From Bacteroidales bacterium (lineage in GTDB: Bacteria; Bacteroidota; Bacteroidia; Bacteroidales; UBA6680): DNA of 64,000 bases. The stretch is taken from the NCBI GenBank assembly GCA_025210735.1, contig JAOARD010000020.1, forward strand, positions 1 to 64,000. The letters are read 5' to 3'. Of the stretch, positions 1 through 8,361 are shown piece after piece. A model generated the notes under the pieces. It was not told where the DNA came from. It searched no databases and saw only the letters and a list, made by a program, of their open reading frames with translations. The position numbers and the translations under genes are program-made. The stretch's first letter is position 1. Each line of letters starts with the position of its first letter.

Positions 1-767
1 ACAATAGCGATGAATTTCATTCAACGCTATTGATTTTATGTACCTTCGGTACTATTAATCCGTGGTTCGATTATACAATTTATCCGAATCCCGAAGGGAT
101 GCAGATAATTACCGATGGGTGTAGCCCATTGGTATAGAAGCTACTCCCATGAAGTCCTGAAGGGACGAGGGATTTGATTTGAAATACAACAGATGTATTT
201 AACCATATTTGCACTCTTACTATTATAAAATTTCATTCGTGATGATATATAAGATCCCAAAGCTTTTCGGCTCGTATATATGGGTGGTAATTTTAACCTG
301 TACTTTCAGCACGGTTTTCGTTACATTAAACATCCCTACGCATTGCATAGGGTTATGATAATCTGGGCTTTCAGCCTGTGATGCTTTGCTAATTGCTGCT
401 AAAATTCAACTTAAGAACAATGTAACCCGCAGCTTAATATTTAACCCCTTCAGGGTTAGGTTTTATTAATATACAATAGCGATGAATTGCATTCAACGCT
501 ATTGATATAACGTACCTTCGGTACTATTAATCCGTGGTACGATTATACAGTTTGTCCGAACAAGTTCTGGAACTTGTTCTAACAGGTTAATTGACAGCTA
601 TCCTAATCCCAAAGTATCCATATTGTAAATACTGAAACTGAACTGGTTAATAGCAAAATTGCAACAATGGTTTTGTGAATTAGCAGTAGTTGGTCTGTTT
701 TAGTTACAGAACATTCTGTTCTCTTTGTTGTATATTTATATGTTGTAGTTTTTAATATAATGCAATT
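1..767 (+). repeat. Interspersed hairpin-rich repeat region with 88-bp direct duplication
   Basis: No gene is seen in this 767-base stretch. Bases 1-88 and 473-560 align without gaps, with about seven mismatches by eye. Each copy opens with a near-perfect inverted repeat (CAATAGCG...CGCTATTG with inner TGAAT/ATTCA arms, 2-32) followed by a GTACC/GGTAC hairpin. Between the copies lie more short stems: TCCC-GAA-GGGA at 89-99, ACCGATGGG/CCCATTGGT at 111-133, and an AACCC/GGGTT stem near 440. The second copy continues into a GAACAAGTTC/GAACTTGTTC palindrome at 558-579. A G-T pair in the 111-133 stem only works as a wobble if the plus strand is the RNA. It looks like the non-coding interspersed repeats found in many Bacteroidota genomes; that match is from memory, not a search. 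Confidence 0.7.
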
Positions 768-1400
768 ATGAAGGAGTTTTGGGACAACAGATATAGTTCA
801 GACGAGTACGTGTATGGCAAGGAGCCAAATAGTTTTTATAAGGAGTATTTAGACAAAATAAATTACAGTGCCAATATTCTGTTTCCGGCTGAGGGCGAAG
901 GCAGAAATGCTGTGTATGCAGCCAAAATGGGGCACTCGGTACTGGCATTTGATATAAGCAGTTCCGGAAAGGATAAGGCGTTAAGATTAGCTAAAGATTC
1001 AGGTGTTACTATAGAGTATCTGGTTGGCGATCTTAAAAGTCTGAATCTTAAACCTGAGAGTTTTGATATTGCTGTTTTAACATCGGCACACTTCCCTCCT
1101 AACCTGAGGCAAGGTTTACACCGCGATATAGCAGCACTTATAAAACCAGATGGTATTATTATTCTTGAAGGTTTTAGCGTTAATAACCTGCAGATCAGAA
1201 GAGATAATCCTGAAGTTGGAGGTCCTGACAGAGAGGATATGTTGTTTACAAAACAGATGATAGCTGATGATTTTAGCGAGTTTGAGATTATAACCCTTGA
1301 AGAGGTTGATACGATATTAAATGAGGGTGATCTGCATAATGGCAAAGGAAAGGTTATCAGGTTTGTTGGCAGAAAATTAGGAAACAATAAAACAGTATAG
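768..1400 (+). CDS. Class I SAM-dependent methyltransferase
   Basis: A 210-residue cytoplasmic methyltransferase of the TehB/thiopurine-methyltransferase-like type. The N-terminus has the FWDNRY and KEPNSF signature common in this group. Residues 40-50 (PAEGEGRNAVY) form the glycine-rich SAM-binding loop, followed by an acidic beta-2 end (AFDIS). A later FDIAVLTSAHFPP segment fits motif IV, and IKPDGIIILEGF is the usual strand after it. The substrate cannot be told from sequence; tellurite, thiol compounds or small metabolites are all possible in the family. It stands alone, with the repeat region upstream and 133 bases before the next gene. ATG at 768 gives a normal N-terminus. Confidence 0.85.
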   Translation: MKEFWDNRYSSDEYVYGKEPNSFYKEYLDKINYSANILFPAEGEGRNAVYAAKMGHSVLAFDISSSGKDKALRLAKDSGVTIEYLVGDLKSLNLKPESFDIAVLTSAHFPPNLRQGLHRDIAALIKPDGIIILEGFSVNNLQIRRDNPEVGGPDREDMLFTKQMIADDFSEFEIITLEEVDTILNEGDLHNGKGKVIRFVGRKLGNNKTV

Positions 1401-1533
1401 TAGCATGATCTGCTTAAGTAATAAGATATTTGTATAAAGTCTTAACACCTCTGCTCTGGTATTTATGCTATAAAATTTGCATATTCGTAGCTCGCAAACA
1501 TTATAAAGCAAACGGATCTGTTAATTATTAAGT

Positions 1534-2184
1534 ATGAGGTTTATTACAATTCTTTTTATAGTTGTTATCTCTCAGTTTACAACAGTTAGTGCCCAAACAG
1601 GTAGTGGTTCTGTTCAGAAAGTGCAGAATGCCAAATATCTGGGAGGTAACCTGTCTGAGCTAATGAAGAAAAGAATTGTATATCCCGAAGCAGCTATTGA
1701 AAACAGTATTGATGGTGATGTAATAGTATCGTTTGTTGTAAACCGTAATGGTAAACTCGATAGCCTTACCATAACAGAGTCGCCGGGAGATATATTGTCG
1801 GTTGAGGTTAAGTCTGCTCTTAAACGTATTATGAATAACTGGATGCCATGCAGGATTAATAGTAATAAGGTGAATAGACAGTACTCTATAGTGTTTAGAT
1901 TCAGGTTATACAAAAACCGAAAACCTCCGGTATACAGAGAGCGTGCGGATAAACTATTCATCAGAGAGAAGTATAAAAAGGCTCTGAAATTTTACAACAG
2001 AGCCATTGAGGATAATAGTTATGATTACAGACTGTTTGATTCACGGGCAGAGACAAGAGATGAACTTGGAGATACAGAAGGAGCTGATACTGACTTTAGA
2101 AAGGCTGAAAGACTACAGAACACTATAATTACAGTGGTAGATATTGTGGTTATACGTACAACTCATATGAATTCGGTTATTTAG
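1534..2184 (+). CDS. Secreted TonB-C-domain protein with C-terminal TPR-like repeat
   Basis: A 216-residue protein with a signal peptide (cleavage expected after the VSAQ at about 21). Residues 40-125 match the TonB C-terminal fold, including the RIVYPEAAIENSIDG and VIVSFVVNRNGKL stretches; in this phylum the domain often occurs in periplasmic proteins without the TonB membrane anchor. Residues about 137-195 (YRERADKLFIREKYKKALKF) look like one or two TPR helices. Partner unknown. The last 21 residues are hydrophobic and unlike a TPR end, while the minus-one frame continues open past the stop with a tyrosine-rich tail, so a frameshift near 2106-2121 is possible. Confidence 0.7.
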   Translation: MRFITILFIVVISQFTTVSAQTGSGSVQKVQNAKYLGGNLSELMKKRIVYPEAAIENSIDGDVIVSFVVNRNGKLDSLTITESPGDILSVEVKSALKRIMNNWMPCRINSNKVNRQYSIVFRFRLYKNRKPPVYRERADKLFIREKYKKALKFYNRAIEDNSYDYRLFDSRAETRDELGDTEGADTDFRKAERLQNTIITVVDIVVIRTTHMNSVI

Positions 2185-2471
2185 GTTCCTATATCTCGAA
2201 TTATTCTTTTCACTATTTATAGTCTCTGTATTACATCCTGTCTGCATTAGAGTACATATACATATATACAACTGCACAAAACATATTAGCAGCAAAACAC
2301 AATCTAATAAGCAATTAACCAATAAGATATCATAATACAAATCCACCCACAATCCACACTTATTGACATATACATTATAATTACTATATTTATAGTACGT
2401 ATGTAATTTACATACCAGATTATCATAAAATATGCTAAACATAAACCAAATATTAACCAAAAATATACGAT

Positions 2472-3452
2472 ATGAGTCAATGGTGGTTCGCAAGTGAAAA
2501 TTTCACAAATGGTTTTTCGGAATTAAAAAGCCCTGCAAAAGCTGACAGCGAAAACAGGTATTTCAGAGATGCTCAGAAGCTCTCTATAACTGCAGAAAAG
2601 GCATGGATAAAAGACAATATGGATCATCTTTTTAATAAAGATAATGATGTAATTATTGCTTCAAAGTATCAGATTGGATCGAGACGAATTGTTGACAAGG
2701 TTCATTATCTAAAAAAGAATTACCCTAAGAAAAAGGCTATTGGACCTCTGTTTCATCCAAATATTTATGCAACAAACGATTTTAAGGAGTCAAATGAAGC
2801 AATAATATTACAGATAAGGGTTTATGATGAAGATGGTCTTTCAAACAAAGAGATTGAAACTATTCAGAGTAGCTTATCTGGTGTTGGTACAGCAACGTCT
2901 ATTGCTTTTCCGGCATTAGCACCAATTGCAGGTCTGGCAACAGGTGTAGGTAACTCATTAGTTTCGTTAGTTGATACATTAAATAATCACGACAGGATAA
3001 TTGATGGCACAATAAGACTTGATATTAACAAACCAGATAATCAGGGATATGATCATTTACAACCAGGCTTTCTGATATGTTTTGGAGACGATATAGATGG
3101 TAAAAAGCTGTATCTTGGTGAAGACAGACAGATATATTCAGGTGGTAACGAAAAGAGACCTTACGAAGGTAGCTCATACATAATATTAAGAATAAGAAGA
3201 GCATTTCTTGAGTCGCCCGATTATGAGATTGATGAGCATTCCGCTACACTATTAACAGAGATACAAAATGGTAAAAACGGAAAATCTGCTAAGGCAATAT
3301 CATTTGTAAGAGAGACTATAGATTCTTATACTAAATTTAAGAAGCTAAAACGAGTTAAAGAACTAAAATCAAAAGACACGCTTACTAATGATGAGCAAGA
3401 GCTTCTGGATGAACTAATAGCAGATAATACAATTTCTGATTTCATAAATTAA
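2472..3452 (+). CDS. Unrecognised 326-residue protein with central hydrophobic helix pair
   Basis: I do not recognise this family. There is no signal peptide, so it is probably cytoplasmic or exported by a non-Sec route. Residues about 1-110 are mixed. Residues about 110-230 look like a beta-sandwich-type region (AIILQIRVYDEDGLS; GTIRLDINKP) interrupted near 134-170 by a glycine/alanine-rich hydrophobic stretch (SIAFPALAPIAGLATGVG), the sort of segment that can insert into or lie on a membrane. The C-terminus is charged and helical. The gene stands alone between a 287-base upstream gap and a strong terminator. The shape is reminiscent of pore-forming or lipid-binding proteins, but that is inference only. 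Confidence 0.55.
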   Translation: MSQWWFASENFTNGFSELKSPAKADSENRYFRDAQKLSITAEKAWIKDNMDHLFNKDNDVIIASKYQIGSRRIVDKVHYLKKNYPKKKAIGPLFHPNIYATNDFKESNEAIILQIRVYDEDGLSNKEIETIQSSLSGVGTATSIAFPALAPIAGLATGVGNSLVSLVDTLNNHDRIIDGTIRLDINKPDNQGYDHLQPGFLICFGDDIDGKKLYLGEDRQIYSGGNEKRPYEGSSYIILRIRRAFLESPDYEIDEHSATLLTEIQNGKNGKSAKAISFVRETIDSYTKFKKLKRVKELKSKDTLTNDEQELLDELIADNTISDFIN

Positions 3453-3470
3453 GCTATCAATAAAACATAT

Positions 3471-3502
3471 TTCCCGCCCAAAGCTATCCCCTTGGGTGGG
3501 AA
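3471..3502 (+). terminator. Intrinsic terminator after the 326-residue protein gene
   Basis: TTCCCGCCCAA and TTGGGTGGGAA form an 11-bp stem around a 10-base loop, with one G-T wobble. It lies 18 bases after the stop at 3452 and between convergent genes, so it may also serve the receptor gene on the minus strand. Confidence 0.7.
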
Positions 3503-3540
3503 TTATATTAATATTATCATACAGTTACTCTATTCATAAA

Positions 3541-5694
3541 TCACTTCAGATCAAACTGCCAGACCACTCCAAAATATATGGTACGATACTGATAGTGGTT
3601 AAACAACCTTGTTGTATAGTCTCTATTATAGTAAGCACTGCTCTGGTTTTTTCTGTTTAGCAAATTGTTTATTGTAGCAAATGCCACAATTGCATACCTC
3701 TTAAGTTTTATATATCGGTTAATGCTTATATCTACTCTGTTATAGTTATTGTATTGTGATGTGTATTTATCTGTAGCATAGTGTGGCTGATATATATTGT
3801 AATGGTGGTTATATCCGGCTCCGGTAATTGGTGTATAATATGTTCCCGGACGTGCCACGCAGGTTACTGATAGTGTAAATAGTTTAGGATTGTTATACTG
3901 CAATGTTGTTTTAAGCAGATAGTTAAAGTGGCTTGCTCCTTTATACTCTTTATTGTTTATTGTAATATTCTGGTTTATACAGGAGTTGGCAAACATCAGT
4001 TTAAACCTGTTAAGCAGTGTATACTCTGCATATAATTCAATACCAAACGTTTCTGTATGATCGGTACTGTAGATATTATCTACCACTTTATCGCCATCTT
4101 CTCTTTTATAATAGATAGCAGGTTTTATATTTACGTTTTTATTATCCAGAGTAAAGTCAAGAGCAAGTTGATATGCCGATAAAAGGTTGTAGCTTTTATT
4201 ATAGTAGTTTGGTTGCGATAAGCTGTTGTATTTTCCTCCGCTCAGTAACAAATATCTGCTATTTGTGAGATTATACCTGATTGCAAGCTGTGCACTATAA
4301 TACTGTTTTATATTATCTGTCGGAATATTTGCTCTTAACCCGGCTGAGAGATACAGATTATCTGTAATATCCCATTTATTATATATGTATCCCTCAATCA
4401 GTGTATTGTTTATTGTTGTATCTGTTTTATATGTTAATGCCTCAGGATTAACAGCATTATATATAACCGGAGCTGTATCGCTAAAACTATGCTCGTGGTA
4501 ATGACTGGTTACACCCATCTGTATATTCATAGTCTCAGACATAAACCATTTATAATCTGCTGATCCGTATATCTGCTTTACTTCTTGTCTGGAGTTAATA
4601 CTACCAAAACCGAATGTCTGGTCTGATATATTAACCCCGTTGTTTAAGCTGAAAACACCTTTAGTTGTGTAGTACCTGAAGTTATTCACAGAGAATAGTC
4701 GTCTCTTATCTGTGTTTACACTGCCACTGTAGTTATATATATTATATATCCCATTAAACGCCTCATCAATAACATAGTTGTAGCTGTTTATCTCAGTCTT
4801 TTTTCCAGTTCTGCTATGCAGGTTTATTCCAATATCCTTTGTATAAAACGATTTTACAGTGGGTAACTTATCTGGTTGTATAGCCACAAATGCATCTGAG
4901 AACTGGTAGTTACCATATATCTGAATAAAGTCGTCATCATCTTTAAGTTTATGTGATAGGAATAGCCCGGTACTCGCCAGACTTGTAGATACACTTAACT
5001 GATTACGCTCAAGCTGTTGCAGGGTCTGAATTTCAACCAGTCCGGCACTGGTATTTCCATGCGTAAGCGGAGGATTACTTGCATATACATACTGTTTATC
5101 AATAATGTTTGTATTAAAGATTGAGAAGAATCCTTGATTGTTAAGCTGATTGGCGCGCACAGGATTGTATACTGGTACTCCATTAAGCACCACCCTTGAT
5201 CTGTCCGCAGCACTACCTCTCAACGACGGATTTGCTGTTTCATTAACCGTGGTTGAGGCAGGTAACACAGTTATTGCCTTAAGAGGATCGCCCTGCGATA
5301 CAGGATTAAGGTATATCTCTATCTGTTTTAACTTAACCGCTGAGAACTGCTCCGATACAGGATCGTTTGCAGTAACAACAACCTGTTCTATGCTTTGGGT
5401 TTTATCCTGTAGTATAACCGTAAACTCTTTGCTAATATCAATATCCTTTACTGCTAAGTATTTTGTTTTATACGATATATGCGATACCACAAGCGTATCT
5501 GACAGAGAACTTAGTTTAAGTTTGAACCTGCCATCAAAATCGGTAGCTACTCCCCTGCCCTGATCTGATTTAATGTATACGTTAGCAGCAAACAGAGACT
5601 CGTTATATCTGTTCTGTACAGTACCCGATATCTGGTATTGTGCAGAACAGATTATGCTTATAAAGAGTAAAGATATTGTTAACAGTGCTCTCAT
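3541..5694 (-). CDS. TonB-dependent outer-membrane receptor
   Basis: A 717-residue TonB-dependent receptor that imports an unknown ligand across the outer membrane. It has a signal peptide (MRALLTISLLFISIICSAQ), then a carboxypeptidase-regulatory-like domain (about 20-105, with FDGRFKLKLSSLSDTLVVSH), a plug (about 108-225, including NPSLRGSAADRSRVVLNGVP), and a beta-barrel ending in an aromatic strand (YFGVVWQFDLK). It is somewhat shorter than SusC-type receptors and has no SusD next to it, so a metal chelate, cofactor or peptide is more likely than a glycan. It is the last gene of a minus-strand unit, 11 bases after the TPR protein gene. Confidence 0.85.
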   Translation of the reverse strand: MRALLTISLLFISIICSAQYQISGTVQNRYNESLFAANVYIKSDQGRGVATDFDGRFKLKLSSLSDTLVVSHISYKTKYLAVKDIDISKEFTVILQDKTQSIEQVVVTANDPVSEQFSAVKLKQIEIYLNPVSQGDPLKAITVLPASTTVNETANPSLRGSAADRSRVVLNGVPVYNPVRANQLNNQGFFSIFNTNIIDKQYVYASNPPLTHGNTSAGLVEIQTLQQLERNQLSVSTSLASTGLFLSHKLKDDDDFIQIYGNYQFSDAFVAIQPDKLPTVKSFYTKDIGINLHSRTGKKTEINSYNYVIDEAFNGIYNIYNYSGSVNTDKRRLFSVNNFRYYTTKGVFSLNNGVNISDQTFGFGSINSRQEVKQIYGSADYKWFMSETMNIQMGVTSHYHEHSFSDTAPVIYNAVNPEALTYKTDTTINNTLIEGYIYNKWDITDNLYLSAGLRANIPTDNIKQYYSAQLAIRYNLTNSRYLLLSGGKYNSLSQPNYYNKSYNLLSAYQLALDFTLDNKNVNIKPAIYYKREDGDKVVDNIYSTDHTETFGIELYAEYTLLNRFKLMFANSCINQNITINNKEYKGASHFNYLLKTTLQYNNPKLFTLSVTCVARPGTYYTPITGAGYNHHYNIYQPHYATDKYTSQYNNYNRVDISINRYIKLKRYAIVAFATINNLLNRKNQSSAYYNRDYTTRLFNHYQYRTIYFGVVWQFDLK

Positions 5695-5705
5695 TGTATA
5701 CTGTT

Positions 5706-6491
5706 TTATAGCTTTATTTTGTTAGCCAGATAACTTATTGATCTGTTTTCCGGAAACTTGTCAGTTGCAATAGTGTAGTATTGCTTTGCCTTATCCTGTT
5801 TATTCTCTCTTATGTACAATCTTATAAGTAGTTCATATGCCTCCTGCTCTCCCCACGATGGCAGATATCTGTTCTGTACATTCTCAGAGGTTAGCGATAT
5901 TGCCTTTAAAAGATATGCTTCAGCCTCTTTCCCTCCACCATATTGCTTAGGCGTATAGTAGTCGTTACTTCCGTATGCATAATAAGCCCTTATATTTGTT
6001 GAATCGATGACAATGGCCTGTTTTGCACTCTTTTTTATTGAGGATGCTATAAACATAGCTTTCATACCTTTAAATTGCAGGCTAAATCCGGTCATTATCG
6101 ACAATAGTGCATAGTCGTCAGAACTTTTGTTCTTTATTGATTCTATTGTGTCTATAGCCTCATCAATAGTATCTTCAGACATATCTCTGTTGCCCATTTT
6201 TATATATAGTATAGACAGGTAATATCTCTGATAGGCTATCCAGTATTTAATTATGCTACTATTACGTTTTTTATTAATCTCATTCAGTGCGTCGCCAATA
6301 TCTGTCATTGGTTTTGTGCTATTTGTTGTAATACCTTTTATAAACGTGCTGTATATCTTTTTCTGAATATCGGTTAACAACTCTGTATCACTATGCTTAC
6401 TATCTGTATTAGTCTCATTAGCAGTTATCTTCTGATTCATATTCATCAAAAACAGACCCGCTAACATTGTTACTATTAATATATATTTCAT
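5706..6491 (-). CDS. Periplasmic TPR-like protein paired with the TonB-dependent receptor
   Basis: A 261-residue protein with an N-terminal hydrophobic signal (MKYILIVTMLAGLFLM) and alpha-helical repeats resembling TPRs: YYLSILYIKMGNRDMSEDTI near 90 and AYELLIRLYIRENKQDKAKQ near 218. No lipobox cysteine is visible. It probably sits in the periplasm or membrane-anchored and assists the receptor encoded 11 bases downstream. The start codon lies inside the first unit of a tandem duplication, so an upstream near-copy of its leader (AAAAACAAATTTAGACATATG) also exists. Confidence 0.65.
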   Translation of the reverse strand: MKYILIVTMLAGLFLMNMNQKITANETNTDSKHSDTELLTDIQKKIYSTFIKGITTNSTKPMTDIGDALNEINKKRNSSIIKYWIAYQRYYLSILYIKMGNRDMSEDTIDEAIDTIESIKNKSSDDYALLSIMTGFSLQFKGMKAMFIASSIKKSAKQAIVIDSTNIRAYYAYGSNDYYTPKQYGGGKEAEAYLLKAISLTSENVQNRYLPSWGEQEAYELLIRLYIRENKQDKAKQYYTIATDKFPENRSISYLANKIKL

Positions 6492-6675
6492 ATGTCTAAA
6501 TTTGTTTTTTAAAGGTCATATGGAACTCCGCATAATAACCATCCTCGTGTGTGACGAAATTCTTGCTCATGCTCCGTTTCATATGTCTAAATTTGTTTTT
6601 AATAGGTCATATGGAACTCGCATAATTTAGTCATTCCCCTGTGTGAGAAAAGCCCTTACTCATGCTTCGTTTCAT
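6486..6675 (-). repeat. Tandem duplication of a gene leader and start codon
   Basis: Two imperfect copies (6486-6576 and 6577-6669, about 91 and 93 bases) lie head to tail, followed by the first bases of a third. Each carries, on the minus strand, an A-rich leader ending in CATATGAAA, the same leader that starts the gene ending at 6491. The inner copies encode short peptides beginning MKRSMSK. The rest of 6492-6729 holds only the operator at 6695-6718. Confidence 0.8.
6496..6582 (-). CDS. Possible 28-residue small ORF in the duplicated leader
   Basis: An open frame begins with a normal A-rich leader and ATG at 6582 and encodes a peptide starting MKRSMSKNFVTHEDGYYAEF, with TAG four bases before the next gene's ATG. 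The sister copy (6631-6675) gives only 14 residues (MKRSMSKGFSHTGE), so reading-frame conservation is weak. It may be a translated leader peptide that couples ribosomes into the TPR gene, or simply a by-product of the duplication. Confidence 0.25.
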   Translation of the reverse strand: MKRSMSKNFVTHEDGYYAEFHMTFKKQI

Positions 6676-6694
6676 TTTGTTTATGTTTTATAAA

Positions 6695-6718
6695 TTAGTT
6701 TACATTATAAACTAAATT
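6695..6718 (-). promoter_or_regulatory. Candidate operator, site A, for the winged-helix regulator
   Basis: A perfect inverted repeat (TTAGTTTA, 5-bp spacer CATTA, TAAACTAA). Over 24 bases it matches site B (7626-7649) at 21 positions. It lies between the end of the regulator gene (6730) and the TPR/receptor genes, where it could control a second promoter for the receptor half of the unit. Confidence 0.55.
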
Positions 6719-6729
6719 GGTAAAAAAAT

Positions 6730-7011
6730 TTAATTTATATATCCTTTTATTGCAGCCACATATTGCTCAAAAGCATCTATACCAGTATCGGTAATCTTTA
6801 TTGCTGTGTGCTGATAGTTATTCATATAACCCTTTGTTACTGTCAGATATCCGGCTGCCTCAAGTTTCTTTATCTGCACACTAATATTACCCGATGTAGC
6901 ATTAGTAATGCGTTTAAGCTCATTAAAATCTGATTCGCCATTGCTCACCAAATATGAGATAATTGCCAAACGTAGTTGCGAGTGTAACAACGGATTTAAA
7001 TCTTTAAACAT
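6730..7011 (-). CDS. Winged-helix transcriptional regulator (HTH_34/MarR-ArsR-like)
   Basis: A 93-residue single-domain winged-helix protein. Residues 9-55 (HSQLRLAIISYLVSNGESDF, then NELKRITNATSGNISVQIKK) contain the helix-turn-helix, and LEAAGYLTVTKGYMNNYQHT forms the wing. Proteins of this type usually repress, and often regulate their own operon. The gene overlaps the preceding membrane-protein gene by 8 bases, so the two are translationally coupled. Two matching palindromes lie upstream of the coupled pair and upstream of the TPR/receptor pair; I infer they are its operators. No metal-binding cysteines are seen, so the effector is not obvious. Confidence 0.8.
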   Translation of the reverse strand: MFKDLNPLLHSQLRLAIISYLVSNGESDFNELKRITNATSGNISVQIKKLEAAGYLTVTKGYMNNYQHTAIKITDTGIDAFEQYVAAIKGYIN

Positions 7012-7597
7012 TCTCTTTCTGTTTATTATACTTTATCATTAAAACTATACCTGGTATTAGAATTGCCACAACAGAAACCACACTCATTAAAAGAGGTTGA
7101 TACATCCAGTCAATTGCAAAACAGATAAAGGCCGAAAAATTAATAAAAATACCTGAGAAAAGTATCAACGAACTCTTTATTGATATCCCGGAAACTATTG
7201 TTCCTATCGACATAAGAATTAGTAGTATTGGCATAAGATTCTCTTTAAGAACATGCGAAAATACAAAACCAAGGATAAGCAGATTAAAAGACAAAAATAT
7301 CCAACATGTTGATACTATCTTGTTTATCTGATTCCTCCCTCTGTCTGATTTACGACGATAGAAATATATAAAAGAGAAGATACCTCCAAGTGGCATTAAC
7401 ATATACGGATACCAACTTGTATTATATAATCCACTCTTTAACATAAAAAATTGCGAAATAGTTGCTATTGCAACAAGTGCTCCCCAGAACATATATATAA
7501 ATCCATTCTCCTGGAATCTGGATCTTGCCTGAGTAATTACCTGAGTTATCAGTTCTAAACTTCTTTCAGGTGTTAAATCATTATTGTCCATATTCAT
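7004..7597 (-). CDS. Polytopic membrane protein, partner of the winged-helix regulator
   Basis: A 197-residue inner-membrane protein. The N-terminal 30 residues are soluble and acidic (MNMDNNDLTPERSLELITQV), then five or six membrane segments follow, beginning around IYMFWGALVAIATISQFFML and ending with LMSVVSVVAILIPGIVLMI and a basic tail. Membrane proteins coupled to a small winged-helix regulator are common in Bacteroidota, but the role is unknown; the membrane protein may hold or sense a signal for the regulator. It is the first gene of the unit, starting downstream of the 7616-7649 promoter/operator. Confidence 0.65.
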   Translation of the reverse strand: MNMDNNDLTPERSLELITQVITQARSRFQENGFIYMFWGALVAIATISQFFMLKSGLYNTSWYPYMLMPLGGIFSFIYFYRRKSDRGRNQINKIVSTCWIFLSFNLLILGFVFSHVLKENLMPILLILMSIGTIVSGISIKSSLILFSGIFINFSAFICFAIDWMYQPLLMSVVSVVAILIPGIVLMIKYNKQKENV

Positions 7598-7615
7598 AAA
7601 TATTTAAATTCAATT

Positions 7616-7649
7616 CAAAGATAAACTAGTTTATATTATAAACCAAATT
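7616..7649 (-). promoter_or_regulatory. Promoter with embedded operator, site B
   Basis: On the minus strand a TTTG (7644-7647) stands 20 bases from TATCTTTG (7616-7623), a good Bacteroidota -33/-7 pair. The 24-base palindrome-like site B (7626-7649) fills the spacer and the -33 element. Binding of a repressor there would block RNA polymerase. The gene start lies about 20 bases downstream. Confidence 0.6.
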
Positions 7650-7819
7650 ATTTGCAAATTTTCATTTCGCAGAAGATCTCATTTCTTTGTTATAAACATT
7701 CAATATCATATATTAGAACCATATATAATCTATGAAACTAATATGAGTAAAACTTTAATACACGAATACGATTATAGATTAAAGTTCCATCCGACAAATG
7801 AAAAAACAATTATAAACAG

Positions 7820-8248
7820 ATGAGAATATTAATATCCCTATTAATCCTATTATATTCACATAATACAGGCAACATTAACAATGAGTTAAAGGATATAAAA
7901 CATGTACTTAATAAGATTGACACTAAAAACTGTAAGCTGAAATTCAGATTTAACTATAAAAATATTAAAGAAGGGTATACTCCTGATGTTCATATGCATG
8001 GCACCAGAAACAATCTGATACTATCAGAAATATCAAAGAGTGATGTAATTGAGCTTACAAAACAGTATGCATCATTACACAAAACTGAAGACAAAAAGTT
8101 AATACGCGATATCTCAAAATTTCTGAAGTTCAATAAGTATTCAGTTCAGTTTGAATACAAAGAGGTAAAAGCTAGTGTAAAAAGTGTTATATGCCTGATA
8201 TACCACAATAATAATCAGTATATACTATTCTATATTGACTGTTTGTAA
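7820..8248 (+). CDS. Small exported protein of unknown function
   Basis: A 142-residue protein with a short N-terminal hydrophobic stretch (MRILISLLILLYS) that could be a weak signal peptide or anchor. The rest is basic and mixed alpha/beta, with a hydrophobic C-terminus (VICLIYHNNNQYILFYIDCL). No family recognised. It is monocistronic, preceded by a 220-base AT-rich gap and followed by the shared terminator at 8321-8354. The highly AT-rich codon use resembles its neighbours at 9897-10899. It could be fast-evolving lineage-specific material. Confidence 0.45.
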   Translation: MRILISLLILLYSHNTGNINNELKDIKHVLNKIDTKNCKLKFRFNYKNIKEGYTPDVHMHGTRNNLILSEISKSDVIELTKQYASLHKTEDKKLIRDISKFLKFNKYSVQFEYKEVKASVKSVICLIYHNNNQYILFYIDCL

Positions 8249-8320
8249 TTAAATAATATTCTGATAATTAAACATACAGTACTTACTAAATTATAATGTG
8301 TAATAACATATAATTTAAGA

Positions 8321-8354
8321 ATACCCCAAAAATTGGGTGCAATTTTTGGGGTAT
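8321..8354. terminator. Bidirectional intrinsic terminator
   Basis: ATACCCCAAAAATT and AATTTTTGGGGTAT form a perfect 14-bp stem with a 6-base loop between two convergent genes. Confidence 0.85.
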
Positions 8355-8361
8355 CTTCTTT

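Noticed and set aside
55-90. T-loop-like GGTTCGATT in the repeat, suggesting a tRNA fragment
   Set aside because: The second copy reads GGTACGATT, which breaks the T-loop, and no cloverleaf arms surround it.
863-1387. Long minus-strand frame opposite the methyltransferase gene
   Set aside because: It is a shadow of the plus-strand gene, which has clear family motifs; the reverse frame has low-complexity hydrophobic content.
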